From assembly GCA_002050365.1 (NCBI GenBank), contig MWYZ01000081.1:1-57729 (forward strand): 57,729 nucleotides of DNA. The letters are read 5' to 3'. Of this stretch, positions 50,901 to 57,729 are shown piece after piece. Under the pieces are notes generated by a model, which saw only the letters and a list, made by a program, of their open reading frames with translations, was not told the origin of the DNA and made no database searches. This stretch comes from Acidobacteria bacterium 28-1. GTDB taxonomy: Bacteria > Acidobacteriota > Blastocatellia > Pyrinomonadales > Pyrinomonadaceae. A program made the translations under genes and the position numbers. Each line of letters begins with the position of its first letter. The first letter of the stretch is position 1.

Positions 50901-50966
50901 GGCGACAAATAAAACCGTCGCCAGAAGCCAAATCAAACTCCAAGTTGTCAGTATTTTCCCTTTCAT
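47943..50966 (-). CDS. Large membrane sensor histidine kinase (PDZ-like, 7TM, GAF, PAS, HisKA, HATPase)
   Basis: A 1007-residue sensor kinase. An N-terminal membrane helix is followed by a periplasmic PDZ-like loop (about 40-110, [21 protein letters not shown]), a block of about eight membrane helices (135-430), a GAF domain (about 460-635), a PAS domain with [17 protein letters not shown], the HisKA phospho-acceptor [22 protein letters not shown], and HATPase boxes N (LINARDAMF), G1 ([13 protein letters not shown]) and G2 ([15 protein letters not shown]). No response regulator is adjacent. The PDZ-plus-7TM layout is common in Acidobacteria and suggests sensing of an envelope peptide or lipid signal; that is inference. 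Confidence 0.88.
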   Translation of the reverse strand: [1007 protein letters not shown]

Positions 50967-51138
50967 TAAATTGGGGCAATCTTCACCAGAAGTTTTTCAA
51001 AAGCAAAATGCGTTCCAACCGTTTTCCGTTTTCATTTCGTTAAAATTTACGTAAAACAAAGGCTCGCGGTTTAAACAAAGTTTTAATACCATAAAATTTA
51101 TTCAGTTTTTTGCTTCATATCCGAGATTTCGGAAATAA

Positions 51139-51176
51139 AAAATCCAAAGCCAAACAAGCGATTGACTTTGGATTTT
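51139..51176. terminator. Hairpin terminator built from the GGATTTT repeat family
   Basis: AAAATCCAAAG (51139-51149) and CTTTGGATTTT (51166-51176) are exact inverted copies, 23 bases past the stop of the TonB-receptor-like gene (minus strand). Confidence 0.6.
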
Positions 51177-51198
51177 AAGTTTTGGACTTTAAATCGGA

Positions 51199-52974
51199 CT
51201 AAAATCTGACTAAAATTCCGCCGCGCAAAATGCGTCTTTGCGAATTAAATCTTAAACTTCCTTCTTCGCCAGCTGCGCCCGTTTGATAATCGAAAAGATT
51301 TCGCGCATCAATCATCGCTTGGGCGCGAATCGGCAATCCCAGGTTCGGCAACGACTGTGTAACTATCACGCTTAGGCTCGGATCATAAATCGCCATTCTG
51401 CCTGCAAACGGGTCAATCGCAAAAATCGTTGCTTGCGGCGACAAGCGAAAGATTGTTTTAACCTGCGTTCCTGTTTTTAGGTCAGCATCAAATTGTCCGT
51501 AGAAAGTTTGGAAAAAGTCGTTTTCAAAGATATTTGCCGGGTTCGAGACGGCTTCGGCTGAAAGTTTCTGTCCATTTCCGAACGCATAACCCGCCGACGT
51601 GCTGAAGCGGCTGCTTAAACGGCGCGAATAAACTATTCTTACCCCTTGTGCGCTGCCTTGTTGATTAGCAACAAAATCAGCAAAATTCTCGCCGTTGATT
51701 GAGTTGAACGGTAAACTTCTCAAACCGACTCCGCGCCCGCTCACCGCGTCGAAAAAGATATTAGCTTCAATACTCGATTTATTATCCAAAACACGCTCGA
51801 TGCCGAATTCGAGCCGACTATTTTTCTGCATCTGTAGCTTATCGTTTTCGACAACAAATTCCTGCACCGAAACCGGTCCGCGGAAAAGAACCGATGTGCC
51901 TTCAAGTTCAGCAACCGTCGCCCAAGTGCGTTCTTCCGTCGCGGTTGTGTAAGCCGTGCGAAAACGAGTTTTAGAATCCACGTCAAATTGCAAACCGAGA
52001 CGCGGACTAATCGAAAAATCGTTGCCTGCACCGACAAACTTGGAATAATCAAAACCAAAAACTAAAATCACGCCGCTCTGCATTTTCCATTCGTCGAGTG
52101 CTTGAAAAGAAACTTGTCCGAGCGATTGTTCGGCGTCGCTGGTTTCGACTTTGCCGAGTTTGGCAGCCGCACCTTTGAGATGAATTTGATGGTTTTCATT
52201 CGGGCGAAACTTGAAAGTCGTTTCAAATCTCTGCGGGGCAGATTGGCTTGTGCCGGATTGTCCGGCAAAAATAATTTCCGCATTTTCGCTTATTGGCTGC
52301 AAGGTTGCGAAATTTAAGCCGGCGAAATTTCCGTCGTCCGAACTTGCGAAATAAGTTTCGACTACCGATTGACTGCGCCTTTTTGAGACTTCTTCATCGG
52401 CAGATTCAACGGTTTCTTCAATTGAATCTGTTTGGGCAACCGTATTTTCGTTCGATTCATTTTCGTCAATCGGCGCGTCGCCTTCCGCATTTTGATAAAT
52501 CGAACGGCGCGATTGGGCGGCGCGAATCGTCCATTTTGGATTGTTGCGGTCAACTCGTTTTTCGGGCAGAGTGTTTCCGCCGCCCGAACGCTCCAGCTTA
52601 AAGCCGTAAACCAATTCTGCCGAGCGACCCACTTCAACCGTCGAAAGCGTAACTGGATTAAAGCCTTGGGCGACCGCCAGCAAAGTGTAAGTTCCCGGCA
52701 AAATTTTCGCCAAAAAACTTCCGTCCGAAGCCGAGCGCACTTGCTTTAATAAATTAGAAGTTCCGAGACGAAAGATTGAAACATATGCGTCAGCAATCGA
52801 ATTTCCCGCGTCGTCGCGTACTACACCTTTTATCACGCCGAGATTGGCGTTTTTTTCAACGACAATAACTTTACCTGGCACTTCAGACGCGCCGACAAAA
52901 ACCGCAAAAAAAGCAGTCAACACAATCAAAGTCAATTTTGTGAAATTCTTTATCTGCAAAACAGAAGAAACCAT
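51199..52974 (-). CDS. Carboxypeptidase-regulatory-like plus TonB-receptor-like outer-membrane protein
   Basis: A 591-residue exported protein. Signal peptide from the chosen ATG at 52974 (a TTG at 52992 also fits). The first domain (about 45-125) is a CarboxypepD_reg-like beta sandwich (GVIKGVVRDDAGNSIADAYV, SDGSFLAKILPGTYTLLAV, GFNPVTLSTVEV). After an acidic linker comes a C-terminal beta-barrel region with alternating strands that ends ILRGGILVRF, with a terminal aromatic typical of outer-membrane barrels. There is no plug domain, and it is shorter than usual acidobacterial TonB-dependent transporters (about 1000 residues). It may be a TonB-independent barrel or a reduced receptor. Confidence 0.75.
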   Translation of the reverse strand: MVSSVLQIKNFTKLTLIVLTAFFAVFVGASEVPGKVIVVEKNANLGVIKGVVRDDAGNSIADAYVSIFRLGTSNLLKQVRSASDGSFLAKILPGTYTLLAVAQGFNPVTLSTVEVGRSAELVYGFKLERSGGGNTLPEKRVDRNNPKWTIRAAQSRRSIYQNAEGDAPIDENESNENTVAQTDSIEETVESADEEVSKRRSQSVVETYFASSDDGNFAGLNFATLQPISENAEIIFAGQSGTSQSAPQRFETTFKFRPNENHQIHLKGAAAKLGKVETSDAEQSLGQVSFQALDEWKMQSGVILVFGFDYSKFVGAGNDFSISPRLGLQFDVDSKTRFRTAYTTATEERTWATVAELEGTSVLFRGPVSVQEFVVENDKLQMQKNSRLEFGIERVLDNKSSIEANIFFDAVSGRGVGLRSLPFNSINGENFADFVANQQGSAQGVRIVYSRRLSSRFSTSAGYAFGNGQKLSAEAVSNPANIFENDFFQTFYGQFDADLKTGTQVKTIFRLSPQATIFAIDPFAGRMAIYDPSLSVIVTQSLPNLGLPIRAQAMIDARNLFDYQTGAAGEEGSLRFNSQRRILRGGILVRF

Positions 52975-53142
52975 TCTTAAAGCGATCTCCAATCAAACAA
53001 GTTTGCGGGAGAACCTAATTGCGGAGTGCTAAAATTAAAGATTATGACAGAAGACAATTCATCCACTTTTCGTATTTTCTGTCTAAAAATCAAATGTGTC
53101 AAGCCTGACACATTACAGTTTGATTTTGAGATGCGTCCAAAC

Positions 53143-53170
53143 TTGACAAAGTTTGCCTGTTAGCTAGAAT
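53143..53170 (+). promoter_or_regulatory. Sigma-70 promoter of tRNA-Ser
   Basis: TTGACA (53143-53148), 16-bp spacer, TAGAAT (53165-53170), 26 bases before the tRNA 5' end. Confidence 0.7.
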
Positions 53171-53196
53171 AAAAAATGATTTTTACAAAAAAGCGT

Positions 53197-53287
53197 GGAG
53201 ACGTGGCTGAGTGGCTGAAAGCGGCAGTTTGCTAAATTGTTGAGGATCAAAAGTCTTCCACAGGTTCGAATCCTGTCGTCTCCGCCA
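53197..53287 (+). tRNA. tRNA-Ser (anticodon GCT)
   Basis: Acceptor stem GGAGACG/CGTCTCC, D-loop GAGTGGCTGAAAGC, anticodon loop TTGCTAA with GCT at 53231-53233, a long variable arm as in class II tRNAs, the T loop GTTCGAATCC, discriminator G, and an encoded CCA at 53285-53287. 91 bases. Reads AGC/AGU serine codons. Confidence 0.95.
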
Positions 53288-53293
53288 TTTTAA

Positions 53294-53326
53294 TTTTGGA
53301 TTTTGGATTTTAGATTTTGGATTTTA
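53294..53326. repeat. 7-bp GGATTTT direct repeats after tRNA-Ser
   Basis: Four drifting copies of GGATTTT/AGATTTT. Same heptamer family as the rluD internal insertion and the terminator at 51139-51176. Confidence 0.75.
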
Positions 53327-53445
53327 CGAGCGGCTATCAACATTTTAGTTTGATAGCTTTTCTTGTTTTTACAGCTTTAATTTTCAAAACCAAATTTGAC
53401 TTTTAAAACTTTGCGCTCTTTGCGCCTTTGCGGGAAAATATCTTT

Positions 53446-54930
53446 ATGACAACAAGAGTTAGATTTGCACCAAGCCCGACGGGTTATCTGCACATCGGTT
53501 CGGCCCGAACCGCGCTTTTTAACTACCTTTTCGCCCGACACTCCGGCGGGAAATTTTTGCTCAGAATCGAGGACACCGATTTACAGCGTTCCACTGAAGA
53601 ATCAACGCGCTCGATTCTCGACGGTTTGAAGTGGCTCGAACTCGAACATGATGAAAACATCGTTTATCAATCCGATAACGCCGACAAGCATCGTGAAGTC
53701 GCTTTGAAATTATTGAACGAAGGAAAAGCGTATCGTGATTTCACACCGAAAGAAGAACGTTCGGACAAAGACGTGAAAGAAGCGATTGTTGAACGGGCGC
53801 GTGAGCAAAAAGATATGCGCGACAATTCGTTTCGTGATTTGTCGAAAGAAGAATCGGACGCAAAAGCCGACGTGGGCGAGCCGTTTGCGATTCGTTTGAA
53901 AGTTGCCGCAAGTGGCAAGACGAATTTTGAAGACGCGGTTTACGGTTTACAGGAACGCGATTACAGCGAAATTGAAGATTTGGTTTTGCTGCGTTCCGAT
54001 AGTCATCCGCTTTATAATCTGGCGGTCGTTTGCGACGACATCGAAATGCGTATTACACACGTTATTCGCGGGCAAGACCATCTAACGAACACGCACAAAC
54101 AAGTTTTGATTTACGAAGCGTTGGGCGCGGAAAAGCCGATTTTTGGGCATCTGCCGCTGATTCTCGCGCCGAACAGAGGCAAACTCTCGAAACGCAAACA
54201 CGGCGAAGTCGTTTCGATGACGACTTACCGCGACCACGGTTTTGTCGCCGCCGCGTTCCGCAATTTTCTCGTTCTTTTAGGCTGGTCGGCGGGTGAAGAA
54301 CAAGAGATTTATTCGATAGATGAACTCATCGAAAAATTCTCGCTCGACCACATCCATAAAAACAACGCCGTTTTCAATTTCCAAGAAAACGACCCGCGTC
54401 ATTGGACGGACGACAAAGCTTTGTGGATGAACGCCGAATACATTCGCACAATGTTTTTGGAAGATTTAATTCCGCTGGTCAAAGCCGAATTAAAATCCGC
54501 CAAACTCTGGCGCGACGAATACGAAGACGAAGATAAAATTCACTTTGAAAAAACGGTTGATTTAATCCGTGAAAGATTTTTCACGCTCAAAGATTTCTCA
54601 AGTCAAGGACGCGCATTTTTCTCGGAAGATTTCGATTTTGACCCTACCGCAATCGCTAAAAATTTAAAAAAGTTTCCCGATTTGCAAACGTGGCTGCCCG
54701 AATTAGCCGACCGATTGGAAACTGTCGAAGATTTCACTCACGACAATCTCGAAGCGGTTATCAAAAAATTTACCGAAGAACGGCAAACAAAATTCGGCGT
54801 AATTATGAACGGCGCGAGAATGCTTTTAACGGGGCAAGCCGTCGGCGCGTCAATGCTTACGGTTTTTGAAACGCTCGGCAGAGAAAAATCCATTCTGCGC
54901 CTGCGAAGCCAAATCGCTTGGAATCAATAA
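53446..54930 (+). CDS. gltX: Glutamyl-tRNA synthetase
   Basis: Charges tRNA-Glu with glutamate. The 494-residue class I enzyme starts at 53446 (MTTRVRFAPSPTGYLHIG); the frame extends upstream without support. It has the HIGH-type motif YLHIGSARTALFNYLFA, IEDTDLQRSTEES, LYNLAVVCDDIEMRITHVIRG and the KMSKS-type loop KLSKRKHG, followed by the C-terminal helical anticodon domain. Length fits non-discriminating and discriminating bacterial GltX alike; which one cannot be told. Confidence 0.96.
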   Translation: MTTRVRFAPSPTGYLHIGSARTALFNYLFARHSGGKFLLRIEDTDLQRSTEESTRSILDGLKWLELEHDENIVYQSDNADKHREVALKLLNEGKAYRDFTPKEERSDKDVKEAIVERAREQKDMRDNSFRDLSKEESDAKADVGEPFAIRLKVAASGKTNFEDAVYGLQERDYSEIEDLVLLRSDSHPLYNLAVVCDDIEMRITHVIRGQDHLTNTHKQVLIYEALGAEKPIFGHLPLILAPNRGKLSKRKHGEVVSMTTYRDHGFVAAAFRNFLVLLGWSAGEEQEIYSIDELIEKFSLDHIHKNNAVFNFQENDPRHWTDDKALWMNAEYIRTMFLEDLIPLVKAELKSAKLWRDEYEDEDKIHFEKTVDLIRERFFTLKDFSSQGRAFFSEDFDFDPTAIAKNLKKFPDLQTWLPELADRLETVEDFTHDNLEAVIKKFTEERQTKFGVIMNGARMLLTGQAVGASMLTVFETLGREKSILRLRSQIAWNQ

Positions 54931-54931
54931 A

Positions 54932-55408
54932 ATGATTTTTCAAATTGAAAACGCGAAGGAAAAAGACATACCGCAAATAATCGCTTTGATTCGGGAGTTT
55001 GCCGAATTCGAAAATCTTTCGGACTACTGCGAAGTTACGGAAGAAAGTTTATTTGATGCAATATTCGGCACGAATCCGTGCCTCGAAGGTTTGACAGCTT
55101 TAAACGATGACGAGTCAATCGGCTATGCTTTATTTTATGAAAACTTCGCCAGCTTCCGCGGACAGCGCGGATTGTATTTGGAAGATTTATACATTAAACC
55201 CGAATATCGCGGACATAAAATCGGCGAAGCATTTCTCAAAGAACTAGCGCAGATTGCACGCGAAAGAAATTTCAAGCGAATTGATTTTCTGGTACTTGAT
55301 TGGAACGAACCGGCAATCGGATTTTACAAAAAGCTCGGCGCGGAAATGGACGCGGACGAACGGCATTTTCGATTTGTCGGCAAAGCATTTGAAGAATTAA
55401 GCAAATGA
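54932..55408 (+). CDS. GNAT family N-acetyltransferase
   Basis: A 158-residue GNAT protein. Start ATG at 54932, one base past the gltX stop, suggesting coupling; the open frame upstream lies within gltX. Visible blocks: KEKDIPQIIALIREFAEFE, LYLEDLYIKPEYRGHKIGEAFLKEL (the acetyl-CoA-binding motif A) and LDWNEPAIGFYKKLGAE (motif B). It resembles the diamine/thialysine N-acetyltransferase branch, which acetylates small amines; the substrate is inferred only. Confidence 0.85.
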   Translation: MIFQIENAKEKDIPQIIALIREFAEFENLSDYCEVTEESLFDAIFGTNPCLEGLTALNDDESIGYALFYENFASFRGQRGLYLEDLYIKPEYRGHKIGEAFLKELAQIARERNFKRIDFLVLDWNEPAIGFYKKLGAEMDADERHFRFVGKAFEELSK

Positions 55409-55410
55409 AT

Positions 55411-55488
55411 TAGCCACGAACAAACACGAAAAGACACGAAACAAAATCAAAAATAATTTTTCTATTCTTTCGTGTTTGTTCGTGGCTA
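55411..55488. repeat. TAGCCACGAACAAACACG hairpin
   Basis: Arms TAGCCACGAACAAACACGAA and TTCGTGTTTGTTCGTGGCTA are exact inverted copies over about 20 bases, with an AT-rich loop. It fills the gap between the GNAT gene and the enolase-family gene and ends nine bases before that ATG. Third member of the family at 1052 and 27501. Confidence 0.85.
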
Positions 55489-55496
55489 AAAATCTT

Positions 55497-56603
55497 ATGA
55501 AAATCTCCAAAATTGAACTTGTCGTAATCAAAATGCCGCTTGTCCATTTTTTTGAAACGAGTTTCGGGCGAACTTACGAACGCCGAATAATATTGGCGCG
55601 AGTCGAGGCGGCGGACGGCGCGGAAGGTTGGGGCGAATGCACGGCAGGCGAAACGCCTTCGTATTGCGAGGAATGGACGGAAAGCTGTTGGGCGGTTTTG
55701 AAGGAAATTTTATCGCCGATGATTTTGAATAAAGAAATAGAATCAGCCGCGCAGGTTTGGGATTTAATGAAAAAGATTCGCGGCAATCGGATGGCGAAAT
55801 CGACGTTGGAGACGGCAATTTGGGATTTGGAAACTAAACAGTTGAACGTGCCGTTGTGGAGACATCTCGGCGGCGTGAACGCGCAAATTGATTGCGGCGT
55901 TTCGATTGGAATTCAGGATTCGGTCGAGCAGCTTTTCGAGGAAATTCAAACCGAATTAGACGCGGGTTATAAACGGATAAAAATTAAAATCGCGCCGCAT
56001 TGGGATTATGAAGTTCTTCAAAGAGTGCGCGAACGGTTCGGCGATATTCTGCTGATGGGCGATGCGAATTCGGCTTATTCTTTGAACGACGTTGATTTGT
56101 TCAAACGGATGGACGAATTCGGTTTGATGATGTTTGAACAGCCGCTCGCGCACGACGACGTTTTTGACCACGCGAAATTGCAGCGGGAAATCCGAACGCC
56201 CGTTTGTCTGGACGAATCAATCCATTCGGCGGAAGACGCGCGGAAAGCGATTGAAACGGGAGCGTGTAAAATTATCAACGTCAAACTCGGACGAGTCGGC
56301 GGACACGCCGAAGCAAAACGAGTCGAACAAACCGCTCGCGAAAATTCGATTCCCGTTTGGTGCGGCGGAATGTTGGAATCGGGCATCGGACGGGCGCACA
56401 ACATCGCAATGTCAACTTTGAAAGGTTTCACTCTGCCCGGCGACGTTTCGGCGAGCAAACGCTATTGGCACGAAGACATCATCGAGCCGCCGGTCGAAGT
56501 AACAGAACGCGGCACAATCATCGCGCCCGAAAAAGCGGGCATCGGCTTTGACGTGCGGCGTGAGCGAATTGATAAACTGACGGTTAGAAAAATAGAAATT
56601 TGA
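55497..56603 (+). CDS. menC: Enolase superfamily enzyme, o-succinylbenzoate synthase / N-acylamino acid racemase-like
   Basis: A 368-residue member of the muconate-lactonising enzyme group, most like menaquinone-pathway MenC. Start MKISKIEL at 55497. The N-terminal capping domain (FETSFGRTYERR, GWGECTAGETPSY) is followed by the barrel: AKSTLETAIWDLE, YKRIKIKIAPHWD (catalytic KxK), LLMGDANSAYSL, MFEQPLAHDD (metal Glu), CLDESIHS (metal Asp) and INVKLGRVGG (second Lys), then WCGGMLESGIGRAHN. All catalytic and metal residues are present. The symbol is tentative because promiscuous acylamino acid racemases share these motifs; no other men genes are visible. Confidence 0.8.
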   Translation: MKISKIELVVIKMPLVHFFETSFGRTYERRIILARVEAADGAEGWGECTAGETPSYCEEWTESCWAVLKEILSPMILNKEIESAAQVWDLMKKIRGNRMAKSTLETAIWDLETKQLNVPLWRHLGGVNAQIDCGVSIGIQDSVEQLFEEIQTELDAGYKRIKIKIAPHWDYEVLQRVRERFGDILLMGDANSAYSLNDVDLFKRMDEFGLMMFEQPLAHDDVFDHAKLQREIRTPVCLDESIHSAEDARKAIETGACKIINVKLGRVGGHAEAKRVEQTARENSIPVWCGGMLESGIGRAHNIAMSTLKGFTLPGDVSASKRYWHEDIIEPPVEVTERGTIIAPEKAGIGFDVRRERIDKLTVRKIEI

Positions 56604-56610
56604 ATTTAAA

Positions 56611-57513
56611 ATGAGTGATTTCATCAATGTAAATTTTATGCCTTGGCTAACTCTTTATCAGAATATAGCTTTAGGAAAGATTACATTCTGGAATTATTCT
56701 AGGGAATCAGAAGAAAGAATTAACAATTCAAAAATACGAAAAAGGCTAGAAGAACACTTTAAATCTTACAAAGATATAACGGGTTCAACTAACTCAATAG
56801 CTATCTACTCTTTTGAAGGTAAAACTTTTTATGACAGCCTTAATGAAGAGGAATTTAATCAGCTACAAGAAGCAGTAACAACATTAGCATTTGCCTCAAC
56901 AATTGGGAAGATTGAGAAAAGGATTCAAGAAAATCAAAAGCATTATATGCCACCGTCTATGAATGCTTTTGATTTGATGTATAGGCGATTAGATTTCAAC
57001 TCAAACCGCTATGCTCATCTTTCATTAACCGTAAGAGATTTTGGATTAGAAGAAGGACATATTGTATTTCAAAAACCTTTTGGTACGAGAGATGAGGCTT
57101 GGATTAGCTCTAAGTGGTTGAAATATATGAATGCATATTTAGCCTTAAAAAATTCAAGCACACTAAGAAATCGTATTTCAAGAAGTTTAGAATTTTATAG
57201 ACTAGCTCAAGCACAAGACGACTTGAAAGATAATTTATTAGACATTATCGGAAATAAGAAATATTTGCCCGCGAAAAGCGCGAAATAGGCGAAAAAAGGA
57301 AAATCGAAGATAAAGCTCAATCTTTTTGCTTTAATGATAGTGTAATTGGCGTTTTTCGCGGGCAGCGTTTCTTCTGGTTTTTATTTCCAATAATGTCTAT
57401 TAGATTCAACATTTTTTACAAGAACTGTTTTGTTAGTAACAGCTTTTGAAAGTTTGCTAAATTTTCCAATACTTGGAAAAGCTGATTTCTTTGCAAACTA
57501 TACAGGCGATTAA
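56611..57513 (+). pseudogene. AT-rich uncharacterised gene interrupted by a MITE (possible HEPN/ApeA-type protein)
   Basis: Base composition is much more AT-rich than its neighbours, and codon use differs, which suggests transfer. The present frame stops at 57288, and its last 15 residues (DIIGNKKYLPAKSAK) come from the MITE. If the 159 bases 57241-57399 are removed, keeping one TA, the frame continues NLL-LDSTFFTRTVLLVTAFESLLNFPIL and so on to a stop at 57511-57513, giving 247 residues. The joined text ISRSLEFYRLAQAQDD ... VTAFESLLNFP resembles the C-terminal helical part of ApeA/HEPN-like defence-associated proteins (which usually read AFExLLxxP). That resemblance is from memory and weak. 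The end at 57511 may itself be a truncation, because a transposase gene starts 24 bases later. Confidence 0.75.
57239..57399. mobile_element. 161-bp MITE, copy 2, inserted in the AT-rich gene
   Basis: Base-for-base identical to 24119-24279. It lies in the coding sequence between a TTA Leu codon (57238-57240) and TTA (57400-57402). One TA on each side fits a TA target duplication, as with IS630/Tc1-type transposases. The insertion length, 159 bases, is a multiple of three; the stop codon arises inside the element. Confidence 0.93.
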
Positions 57514-57536
57514 ATATTTTATGGCATAATATAGAA

Positions 57537-57729
57537 ATGAATATGCCGAACAAATTTGTCAGTAATTTGACCGAAGAAGATGTTACAAAACTTGAGCAGT
57601 TGTGGCAAACAAATGCCAACTTTCGCGTTCGCAATCGCGCCCAGTCTATTTTGTTTAGTTATCGCCGAGTCGGGATTGATGAACTAGCCCGCATTTGTGG
57701 AGTTGGCAGAGACGCTGTGAGCAGTTGGA
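57537..57729 (+). CDS. IS630-type transposase, N-terminal part (runs off the window)
   Basis: The first 64 residues (MNMPNKFVSNLTEEDVTKLE onwards) match the helix-turn-helix start of IS630-family transposases: LTEEDVTKLEQLWQTN, RVRNRAQSILFSYR and GIDELARICGVGRDAVSSW. The remainder with the DDE catalytic core lies beyond the right edge. ATG at 57537; the upstream GGCATAATATAG can serve as a -10. The left terminal repeat of the IS cannot be fixed from one side. Its ends do not obviously match the MITE ends. Confidence 0.8.
   Translation, partial: MNMPNKFVSNLTEEDVTKLEQLWQTNANFRVRNRAQSILFSYRRVGIDELARICGVGRDAVSSW

Noticed and set aside
53024..53032. GAGTGCTAA, one half of a CIRCE (HrcA) operator
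   Set aside because: The other half is missing nine bases upstream, and no heat-shock gene follows. Chance match.

Overview
The window reads as a chromosomal stretch from an acidobacterium, most likely of the Blastocatellia/Pyrinomonadaceae type. This is an inference from gene content: three secreted von Willebrand A proteins ending in the RxGY-style tail typical of the acidobacterial VWFA-related family, a carboxypeptidase-regulatory/TonB-receptor-like outer membrane protein, two Uma2-type proteins, a bactofilin, a seven-TM/GAF/PAS histidine kinase, and moderate GC with many AT-rich intergenic hairpins. There is no rRNA and no CRISPR array. One tRNA (Ser, anticodon GCT) is present.

Layout. 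0.3-9 kb: rluB, a secreted lytic transglycosylase-like protein, glmM, a small ABM-like protein, a likely undescribed ~110-nt structured RNA with its own promoter and terminator (4519-4628), aroB, a B12-binding radical SAM protein and a Uma2/membrane protein pair. 9-15 kb: rpoD, an internally deleted ISAs1-family element, a cysteine-rich acidobacterial protein, an arginyltransferase-like protein, DUF2256, bactofilin and ttcA. 15-24 kb: a TonB-C protein, an exported SAH/MTA-deaminase-like amidohydrolase, a methyltransferase and a nucleoside uptake and salvage operon (two ABC permeases, punA, a four-helix-bundle protein, udk, cdd). 24-31 kb: hsp20-clpB-grpE stress genes, a second Uma2, lgt and rluD. 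31-43 kb: SRPBCC, DUF2238, VIT/CCC1, a two-lipoyl-domain E2 acyltransferase, OmpA, VWA, a paralogue of the cysteine-rich protein, nadE, a REC-HATPase fusion, DUF374, YidB and ctaA. 43-57.7 kb: CPXCG/tlyA/DUF5522, two more VWA proteins, a pabC-like enzyme, a large histidine kinase, a TonB-receptor-like protein, tRNA-Ser, gltX, GNAT, a menC-like enolase, and an AT-rich gene broken by a MITE next to an IS630-type transposase that runs off the end.

The unusual content lies in small elements. (1) An exactly duplicated 161-bp MITE with TA target duplication occurs twice: between promoter and start codon of hsp20, and inside the AT-rich gene at 56.6 kb, where in-silico excision restores the reading frame. 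(2) Two paralogous 185-aa cysteine-rich proteins 26 kb apart share the same ECF-sigma-like promoter (GGAAC, 17 bp, GTCTAA), so they look co-regulated. (3) There is a pervasive family of 7-8 bp degenerate tandem repeats, mostly in inverted pairs, together with REP-like hairpins with co-varying stems. These repeats run into coding sequence and supply C-termini or linkers of at least six proteins. (4) The stand-alone RNA candidate lies upstream of aroB.

All calls were made by eye from the sequence and family knowledge. No database search was run.
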